9,938 nt of DNA from JARYMI01 sp037444845. GTDB lineage: Bacteria; Acidobacteriota; Aminicenantia; Aminicenantales; UBA8522. Shown one piece after another: positions 4,958-9,938 of this stretch. The DNA lies in the NCBI GenBank assembly GCA_037444845.1, contig JBBILQ010000080.1, positions 1-9,938 on the forward strand, written 5' to 3'. Each line of letters opens with the position of its first letter. The first letter of the stretch is position 1. Position numbers and translations under genes: made by a program. Under the pieces are notes generated by a model. The model was not told the origin of the DNA, did no database searches, and worked only from the letters and a program-made list of their open reading frames with translations.

Positions 4958-7879
4958 TCACCGGCGCAGGATTTCTCTAGTCCGTTCCTCCAGATGCTCC
5001 TCGAGCTTGAGGTGGGGAATCCCTTCTTCAAGCCACGGGGGAGCCGGCTGGCCCAGGAGATGATGGTCAAAGAACTCGCGCATCCGAACGGTGTAGTCTT
5101 TCTGGTTGGCCGGCTTGCGCAGGCCGTGGTTTTCTCCCTTGTACTGGAGCATGGCCACAGGCTTCCCCAGCCGCCGGAGCGAGTTGAAGTACTCGATGCC
5201 CTGGTTCCAGTCGACCGCCCCGTCTTTGTCGTTATGAAGAAGGAGAAGCGGGGTTTTGACGTTTTGAGCGTAATAGACCGGTGAATTCCTGGTGAAGGCT
5301 TCGATATTCTCCCAGTAGCCGCCTTCAAAACGGCCCTGGCTGCTCTCGAAGATGGGCTGATTGGCCGAGCCGGTGTTCCAGTAGATGGAGCTGTACATGC
5401 TGATGAGGTTCGTGAGGGGGGCGCCGGCGACCGCTGCTCTAAAGGCATCCGTCTGGGTGATGAGGAAGGATGTCTGGTAGCCTCCCCAGGAGTGACCATG
5501 AAGCCCGACACGCTCGGGGTCGACGGCTCCGGCGGCGATGGCCGCTTCGAGCGCCGGCAGCACGCACCAGGCCGCGGACAGGCCGGGGTCGTTGAGCTTG
5601 TAAGTGATATCAGGCATCAAGACGGCGTAGCCGCGGCTCGTGTAGACGGACTTGTTGAACCCCCTGGCTGAGGGCACATAATAGCTGTTCAGGCCCCGGG
5701 AGAGTTTTTCGTAGATGTAGACTATTGTAGGATATTTTTTCCCCTTATCGTAATTTGCCGGGAGGAAGAGAGCAGCCTGCAGCTTATCTCCCTTTTCGCT
5801 AACATAATCGAGAAGTATCGAGCCTGATGACCAGAGGAAATCTTTCTGCTGGGGGTTAGCGTCAGTCAGTCTCCGGCTGTTCCGGAAAGATGCATCTGTC
5901 ACGTAATAATCGGGAAAGTTTTTGTATGTTTGCTTTGTGTAAAGATAGACCTCTGCCTTTTCTGGTTTGATGAGGGAATAAACGGCGTCGTCCCAGAAAA
6001 GCATCTCGGCGCCCGCCTTGCCTTTATTCACCCTGACGATGCCGCCTTTCTTAGTCCATTCCCCGTAGGCGGCGATGTAGATAGGCGCGGCCAGGTCGAT
6101 TCCCTTTTCCTCCGGGTCGAGGCGGAAGCGCCTCTGGTAGCGGATGCCCTTTTCCTTGCCGTTGAGGGTGAGGTTAATTCCCTTTCCGCCGTGGACAGGA
6201 ACGTTCCACACATCCCAATTATCGTAGAGGAGGACAAACATCCCGTCTTTAGCCCATCCATAAGAGTAAGGAGGGATCGGCGGGTCGACGACGTTGTGGT
6301 CGTCCTCCTTGTTGATGAACGAAGCAGGGACATCCCTGGTGATATTGAAGGTTTTGCCCGTGGCCATTTCAAACGTATGGTAGTGGCCGTTTTCGTAGTA
6401 GAGAAAGTGAGCGCCGTCTGGCGACGGCCCGAAATACCAGCGGCATTTCTGGAGAGCCTGCTTCCTGGCGCCCGTTTTCAGGTCGATGACATAGATATCC
6501 TGGTAACGGCGGCCATCCAGGTTTCCCATCCATTCATACGGCTGGTTATCCAGTCCGATAGCCCAGCGGTGCTTGGGGGCCGGTGTAACTTCCCGGACAG
6601 CGTCATCGGCGAGGCGGATGAACTTGTTCTCCTTGACTCGATAAATGCACAGGAAGCTGAAATTCTTGTCCCTTTGTTCCTGGACCTGCTGCATCGACTG
6701 AAGCCTTCTGTCTTTCCAGTGCCAGATGACCAGCTCGGGCAGGTCTTCTTTGTCCATTTTCTCCTGTTTTTGGGGAGATTCAGGCGCAGTCTTCTTCTCT
6801 TTGGAGGAGTCTTCTGGTTCTTCTTTTTCACTTTTTTCCTTGGGCTCGCCTTTTTCTTCTTGCTTTTTCTCCTTTTTCTTGACTTCATGAATGCCAAAAA
6901 GGATTCCCTCAAGGTCATCCGTCCAGAGGGGGTTGCGGTTCGGGCTGATGGTCATCCCTTCTGGAAAACTCTTGTCTTCCTTTGGGACATAGGTAATTCT
7001 CGAAGGGGAAGCGGAATCGAATCGGGCAAAGCCCACGAGGCTGTAAAGCTTGTCCTCATAGTTTTCGTCCTCTTTGCCCTTCACCGCAGCCAGTCCGGTT
7101 CCTTCTTCATTCCAGGTCAGCTTTTTATAAACAGCCTTATCACTCTCCAAGGGCAGGATGACGCCCGTCGTCATGTCTCTTGCCTGGATGCCGTTGCCGG
7201 TCTGGTCCTGAGTGTCCACGATCCAGGCCAGCCACTTCCCCTTTTTATCGAAGGCAAACTCGGCGGCGTTGCCGAAAGTCAACTGTTTTCCTGTAGTCAG
7301 TTCATAGAGGAGAAGGTCCGCCCCGCGCCATTTGTCCTTGTCTTTGCTGTCAGCCGGAGGTGCTTCCTTGGTTTCAGGAGCGCACTTGTGGAGCGCGAGC
7401 CAGGTTGACGGCTCTCCGGAGAAAGCGAATTTTTCGACCTTATCGAACTCTGTTTTTTCGCCCGAGGCGAGGTTGAGGAGGGCCGCCTTGTTATAGGCTT
7501 TTTTCTTTTCCTTCTTTAATTTTTTGGCTTCTTCTTTTTTCGGATAGATGGTGAAGGCCGCCCACTTCGAGTCGGCGGAGAAGAGAATGTCCTCGGTGAA
7601 ATCCTGGGTTTCTCCGGCCGGGAACGTGAATTCTTTTTCGCTGTCTGTGCTCCGGACGATAATCTCTCCGTCTCCTTCCTGCGGGGAAAGCCTGTAGGCG
7701 AACCAGCGGCCATCCCTGGAGACGACAGGGGAACGGATGGTCTTCCAGGCTAAGATATCCTTGATGTCCTCGAGGGGTCGCAGTTTTGCGGCAGGCTTCT
7801 CCTCGCCCCACGATGGAAGGAAGGGGAGGAGGAGAAGAACCCATAAGAAGATGACGCGTGCGGTTCTTGTGTTTTTCAT
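4958..7879 (-). CDS. Secreted S9-family (prolyl oligopeptidase-like) serine peptidase
   Basis: A 973-residue protein. Residues 1-25 form a signal peptide (MKNTRTAR then VIFLWVLLLLPFL, cleavage about SWG-EE). Residues about 30-690 form the long N-terminal part, WD40/propeller-like with SRDGRWFAY and SADSKWAAF repeats. The C-terminal alpha/beta-hydrolase domain (about 700-950) carries Ser797 in GHSWGGYQ, Asp886 in HNDKDGAVDW and His918 in GENHGLR, a complete S9 triad. It probably hydrolyses peptides in the periplasm or outside the cell. Residues about 334-378 are a Lys/Glu-rich, low-complexity insertion within the propeller part, and smaller K/E runs occur near 113-127. At 973 residues it is longer than typical 650-750-residue S9 members. 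The ATG at 7879 is supported by AAGGAG (7886-7891, minus strand) 6 bases upstream. It is alone in its transcript as far as seen. The family call is secure; substrate specificity is not known. Confidence 0.93.
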   Translation of the reverse strand: MKNTRTARVIFLWVLLLLPFLPSWGEEKPAAKLRPLEDIKDILAWKTIRSPVVSRDGRWFAYRLSPQEGDGEIIVRSTDSEKEFTFPAGETQDFTEDILFSADSKWAAFTIYPKKEEAKKLKKEKKKAYNKAALLNLASGEKTEFDKVEKFAFSGEPSTWLALHKCAPETKEAPPADSKDKDKWRGADLLLYELTTGKQLTFGNAAEFAFDKKGKWLAWIVDTQDQTGNGIQARDMTTGVILPLESDKAVYKKLTWNEEGTGLAAVKGKEDENYEDKLYSLVGFARFDSASPSRITYVPKEDKSFPEGMTISPNRNPLWTDDLEGILFGIHEVKKKEKKQEEKGEPKEKSEKEEPEDSSKEKKTAPESPQKQEKMDKEDLPELVIWHWKDRRLQSMQQVQEQRDKNFSFLCIYRVKENKFIRLADDAVREVTPAPKHRWAIGLDNQPYEWMGNLDGRRYQDIYVIDLKTGARKQALQKCRWYFGPSPDGAHFLYYENGHYHTFEMATGKTFNITRDVPASFINKEDDHNVVDPPIPPYSYGWAKDGMFVLLYDNWDVWNVPVHGGKGINLTLNGKEKGIRYQRRFRLDPEEKGIDLAAPIYIAAYGEWTKKGGIVRVNKGKAGAEMLFWDDAVYSLIKPEKAEVYLYTKQTYKNFPDYYVTDASFRNSRRLTDANPQQKDFLWSSGSILLDYVSEKGDKLQAALFLPANYDKGKKYPTIVYIYEKLSRGLNSYYVPSARGFNKSVYTSRGYAVLMPDITYKLNDPGLSAAWCVLPALEAAIAAGAVDPERVGLHGHSWGGYQTSFLITQTDAFRAAVAGAPLTNLISMYSSIYWNTGSANQPIFESSQGRFEGGYWENIEAFTRNSPVYYAQNVKTPLLLLHNDKDGAVDWNQGIEYFNSLRRLGKPVAMLQYKGENHGLRKPANQKDYTVRMREFFDHHLLGQPAPPWLEEGIPHLKLEEHLEERTREILRR

Positions 7880-7907
7880 CGGCCGCTCCTTTTTCTTAAA
7901 ATTGGTG

Positions 7908-8140
7908 ATGTTCCATAGCCCCTATCATATCAACGATCCCGGCACTCTCTCAATCCTAATTTTTGAGGCAACCCGAGTTTTCTATTTGATGATCAAGAAC
8001 CATCCTTTCCAGAACGGAAATAAACGAATCGCCATGACGACGCTTTTTGTTTTTCTTTGCCTGAACGGAAGATGGCTGAAAGCAGGATTACGGCGACTGA
8101 TAGAGACGGGAAATAATACAATATCTATCGAACTTATAGT
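7908..8140 (+). pseudogene. Fic/Doc-family fragment
   Basis: In one plus-strand frame, from a possible ATG at 7908, residues NDPGTLSILIFEATRVFYLM are followed by KNHPFQNGNKRIAMTT and FVFLCLNGRWLKA. HPFQNGNKR (8001-8026) is the Fic/Doc active-site motif, with N in place of the usual acidic residue and K in the GNKR form seen in Doc-type proteins. Fic proteins transfer AMP or phosphate groups to target proteins; Doc is a toxin. Only about 65 residues around the motif are recognisable, against well over 100 for a full domain. There is no RBS before the ATG, no inhibitory helix is visible and no antitoxin gene lies beside it. After about 8100 the sequence stops looking like Fic and the frame merely runs on into the antisense of the neighbouring gene. 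It is best read as a remnant left between two minus-strand genes. Confidence 0.65.
7924..7953 (-). promoter_or_regulatory. Putative promoter of the S9 peptidase gene
   Basis: On the minus strand TTGAGA (7953-7948) and TATGAT (7929-7924) are separated by 18 bases, and the start codon is at 7879, leaving a 5' leader of roughly 35-40 bases with the RBS. The promoter lies within the Fic remnant. This is a plausible but untested sigma70-type match. Confidence 0.4.
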
Positions 8141-8141
8141 T

Positions 8142-8933
8142 TTACTGTGTATATTTCAGTTCAGAACCCAGGAGGCTGTGGGGGATGAGGAAGATGACCA
8201 GCATCAGGGCCGAAGCTAACAGGACCCAGCCTCGGGCCGGCTTGCCTTTCCGGCCTGCCACGAGCGCCGCCACCCACCCCACCATGGCGATGAGCGTCTT
8301 GTTATCGGTGAGGTCAAATCCGAAGGGGAATCCCGTCCACCAGGCATCGAAGGCGTATTTCTGAAGGACCGGGCCGAAGACGAATCCGCCGATGAAAAGA
8401 AAAACGACCGTCCAGAGCGCGAGCTTCCGGGGATGGCTTTTCCGGTCGAGAGCTGCCAGGCCCGCCCGCGTGGAAAAAAGCATGGCCAGGAACATGAAAA
8501 TGACGTGAGCGATCAGAACCGGTGTCGGGACGCCCCCCTTAAACCGGATGATGACCTGTTCCTCGCCGGTCAGAGAGACCTCCTCTGCTCCGGTTGTCAG
8601 GAACACCCGGTAGGCCAGTTTTCCGGCCATTGGCTGGCGGGGTAGATATCCGACCAACCGGTCGCCTTCCCTTGTCATGAGCGCTTCGGTCCAGGCATCG
8701 GAAGTCTTGTATCTTTTGTATTCCAGGCGGCCTCTGATTCCAGCGTCGACGGTTCTAACAATGACCGGGCAGTCCGAGGTTATTTCGTAACTGCGCAGCA
8801 GCTCGAAACGGATTTTCTCTCCTGCCAGGACAGCCTTTCCACTCAGAGGATAAGTGGGGCCGGTCATCCTCTGATAGACGGCACTCGCGATCGTGATGAA
8901 GAATGCTAAAAGCCAAAGAAGAAGCTTCCTCAT
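8142..8933 (-). CDS. Conserved membrane protein of unknown function
   Basis: A 263-residue protein. Residues 4-19 form an N-terminal membrane anchor, about 28-132 a soluble, probably periplasmic, beta-rich domain, and then four membrane segments follow at about 138-156, 171-190, 211-227 and 236-256. Conspicuous blocks are LPRQPMAGKLAYRV (97-110), VIIRFKGGVP (127-136), FGPVLQKYAFDAWWTGFPFG (186-205), DLTDNKT (207-213) and LIPHSLLGSE (249-258). The string of G, W, D, N and H residues at the membrane edges suggests a conserved, possibly ligand- or ion-handling core, but no known catalytic motif was recognised. I recall conserved hypothetical proteins of this layout in Bacteroidota-like genomes, without an assigned role. 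Its ATG overlaps the stop of the LiaF-like gene (ATGA), so it is the second gene of a coupled operon. It ends TAA right next to the Fic remnant, with no U-tract terminator seen. Confidence 0.8.
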   Translation of the reverse strand: MRKLLLWLLAFFITIASAVYQRMTGPTYPLSGKAVLAGEKIRFELLRSYEITSDCPVIVRTVDAGIRGRLEYKRYKTSDAWTEALMTREGDRLVGYLPRQPMAGKLAYRVFLTTGAEEVSLTGEEQVIIRFKGGVPTPVLIAHVIFMFLAMLFSTRAGLAALDRKSHPRKLALWTVVFLFIGGFVFGPVLQKYAFDAWWTGFPFGFDLTDNKTLIAMVGWVAALVAGRKGKPARGWVLLASALMLVIFLIPHSLLGSELKYTQ

Positions 8934-9631
8934 TTGGCCTCCTTTATTTCTACCCCGCCCAGGATGGCGGTCGCCTTGATGGACAGAGTCTGCGGGCTCT
9001 CCTGCCCCGGTGCATACGAGTGCTCGTTTTCGACGCTTCCCAGCACCGGGTGGCCTTCGACATGGACCTGCCAGGTTTTTGGCGCCTTGATTTCGATCCC
9101 GCCGAGGATGGCGGTCGCTTCGACCGATGCTTGGCCGCCGCTCAACCGCGCCCGGCTGAAATCTAACTCCATCCCGCCCAGGATGGCGGTCGCTTTCCCG
9201 CCGCGGAAATCCTGGGATTCGAGACGGCGCGTGACGCCCGAGAACATGGCGAATTCGTCGATTTCATCCGCCTTCTCGCCTGCCGATTTCTTAGCTGTTC
9301 CTCGCAAAAAGGCCCCGAACAAAATCCACAAACCCGCCAGGATGATCAGGAGGGGCCAGACAAAATGCCAGGCGCTGCGGCCGAGGATGTGCCATTTGCC
9401 CAGCATGAAAAGAGAGCCGATGACAATGAGGACTACCCCTCCGGCGGTGTGGCGGAACTGGTTGGTCACAAGATGCCAGAGACCGCCAAAGATGAGAAAA
9501 AGCGGCCAGTAGAAGGAGATGAGATCGCCGAAATCCAGCCGCCCCATCCGGTCTAAGAGCAGCAGAACGCCCACGACGATAAGCAGAAGCCCCCAGAAAA
9601 TCCGACTCGACGAACTCTTATGAGAGGTCAT
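8930..9631 (-). CDS. LiaF-like envelope protein (TM helices plus toast-rack-type domain)
   Basis: A 233-residue protein. The N-terminal half has four hydrophobic segments (about 11-27, 38-54, 64-79, 87-108), like the LiaI/LiaF membrane region (DUF5668-type). The C-terminal half (about 125-233) is a LiaF/DUF2154-type beta domain. It contains three copies of ATAILGG followed by M/I/V-E (148-154, 173-178 and 221-226) and a related HPVLGSVEN, typical of a repetitive beta-helix. LiaF of Bacillus represses the LiaSR cell-envelope stress system, but no histidine kinase or response regulator is in the window, so a regulatory role is not shown. The ATG at 9631 has AGGAG 8 bases upstream (9640-9644). 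It is the first gene of an operon, coupled by ATGA to the membrane protein at 8142. Envelope-stress sensing is inferred only from family. Confidence 0.85.
   Translation of the reverse strand: MTSHKSSSSRIFWGLLLIVVGVLLLLDRMGRLDFGDLISFYWPLFLIFGGLWHLVTNQFRHTAGGVVLIVIGSLFMLGKWHILGRSAWHFVWPLLIILAGLWILFGAFLRGTAKKSAGEKADEIDEFAMFSGVTRRLESQDFRGGKATAILGGMELDFSRARLSGGQASVEATAILGGIEIKAPKTWQVHVEGHPVLGSVENEHSYAPGQESPQTLSIKATAILGGVEIKEAK
8954..9193. repeat. Three copies of a 21-base coding repeat
   Basis: Copies at 8954-8974, 9098-9118 and 9173-9193 share the core AGGATGGCGGTCGC. The first and third are identical and the second differs by one base. They encode the ATAILGG(G/V/I/M) units of the LiaF-like protein. 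Near-identity at silent positions suggests recent duplication or gene conversion, or codon constraint. Confidence 0.75.
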
Positions 9632-9653
9632 TTATCACTCTCCTTGTCCTGCC

Positions 9654-9682
9654 TTTATACCATAGATGGGGACTGTCCTCAA
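9654..9682 (-). promoter_or_regulatory. Putative promoter of the LiaF-like operon
   Basis: On the minus strand TTGAGG (9682-9677) and TATAAA (9659-9654) are 17 bases apart. The start site would fall near 9647, giving a short leader with AGGAG before the ATG at 9631. The -35 overlaps a small dyad, CCTC (9677-9680) and GAGG (9684-9687), inside a GGGAC/GTCCC pair. No activator site was identified. Confidence 0.4.
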
Positions 9683-9705
9683 GGAGGCGTACCGTCCCGA
9701 TTCAT

Positions 9706-9938
9706 TCAGAGGCGGCGGATGTTCATCCCGCCGCTGACCTCGAGGACAAGCCCAGTGGAATAAGGAAAGTATCCTTCCGGATTTCGTAGACGTTGATCCC
9801 ATGTTCGGCGAGGCGGTCGGCAAAGAGAGCTGCCGCCTGGCTGAGAGCCGCCCTCAAGCCTCCCACCTGGCCGGAATTGAGCGCCTAGTGGTGCGTCTCA
9901 TAAATAACTTCACTTAAGTCGCGGTCCCTGAAGGCGCA
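9706..9938 (-). pseudogene. Short-chain dehydrogenase remnant with internal deletion
   Basis: Two reading frames join into a typical SDR C-terminus. One frame reads LRAALSQAAALFADRLAEHG then INVYEIR, the region after the SDR catalytic Lys, and ends at about 9777. The next frame (-1) reads GYFPYSTGLVLEVSGG then MNIRRL to TGA at 9708-9706, the usual SDR last strand and tail (S/YTGQVL-VDGG-like). The roughly 50 residues that normally lie between VYEIRPG and the PYSTG strand are missing, so a deletion plus frameshift has joined them. Upstream the same frame has an in-frame TAG at 9887-9885, before which the sequence (FRDRDLSEVIYETHH) is not recognised as SDR. Related proteins are NAD(P)-dependent oxidoreductases such as 3-oxoacyl-ACP reductases; the true substrate is unknown. 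It runs to or beyond the window edge and is surely non-functional as read here. Confidence 0.6.

Noticed and set aside
4849..5511. A 220-codon minus-strand open frame overlapping the peptidase 3' end
   Set aside because: Another frame of the S9 catalytic domain; its low-complexity Ser/Arg/Pro composition is typical of a shadow frame.
5930..7408. A 492-codon plus-strand open frame
   Set aside because: It is fully antisense to the S9 peptidase, has no RBS and its sequence is the hydrophobic mirror of the Lys/Glu-rich coding strand.
7908..8140. An active toxin-antitoxin module
   Set aside because: Only the core of the Fic motif is left and there is no antitoxin gene or RBS.
9635..9823. A 62-codon minus-strand frame upstream of the LiaF-like gene
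   Set aside because: It lies across the SDR remnant in a different frame; the SDR match in the other two frames is far better.
1..9938. CRISPR array, insertion sequence or phage genes
   Set aside because: No regularly spaced direct repeats, transposase motifs or phage structural genes were seen on either strand.

Overview
The window looks like chromosomal DNA from an uncultured-type bacterium of moderate GC. The mix of genes (a secreted S9 peptidase with a very long N-terminal part, a Tat-exported sugar-isomerase homologue, a LiaF-like protein, a secreted-protein remnant) fits the Acidobacteriota/Candidatus Aminicenantes side of the tree. That placement is recalled family resemblance, not a search result, and is moderate at best. 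No rRNA, tRNA, CRISPR array, transposase or phage gene was seen.

Left part, 1-1789, minus strand: a two-gene operon. A PflA-like radical SAM protein with an N-terminal Cys4 ribbon is followed, with an ATGA stop/start overlap, by a VanZ-like membrane protein that runs off the left edge. Next, 1790-2041 has no gene but carries a consensus sigma70 promoter on the plus strand (TTGACA-18-TATAAT). It fires into a strong hairpin with a pyrimidine-rich loop, a candidate small RNA.

Decayed zone, 2042-3037, minus strand: a short secreted-protein gene broken by in-frame TAG codons, and the C-terminal part of a larger protein that has lost its 5' end. Abutting it is a plus-strand gene, 3086-4609, for a Tat-exported homologue of L-fucose isomerase. 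It ends in a convergent intergenic region, 4610-4957, holding a C/G-rich palindromic repeat, a G-quadruplex-type motif and a good Rho-independent terminator.

Right part, minus strand: a 973-residue secreted prolyl-oligopeptidase-family peptidase (4958-7879). Upstream is a plus-strand Fic/Doc remnant (7908-8140) that overlaps the peptidase's putative promoter. Then comes a second translationally coupled operon (8142-9631): a LiaF-like envelope protein with three copies of an ATAILGG repeat, then a conserved membrane protein of unknown function. At the right edge (9706-9938) is debris of a short-chain dehydrogenase with an internal deletion and frameshift.

The intact genes point to the cell envelope and periplasm: export signals on the peptidase and isomerase homologue, and three membrane proteins. 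The gaps between them are filled with broken genes, so this looks like an accessory region under turnover. No obvious complete defence or biosynthetic system is present. The best candidates for something undescribed are the small RNA at about 1915-1995, the radical SAM/VanZ pair and the LiaF-like/membrane-protein pair.
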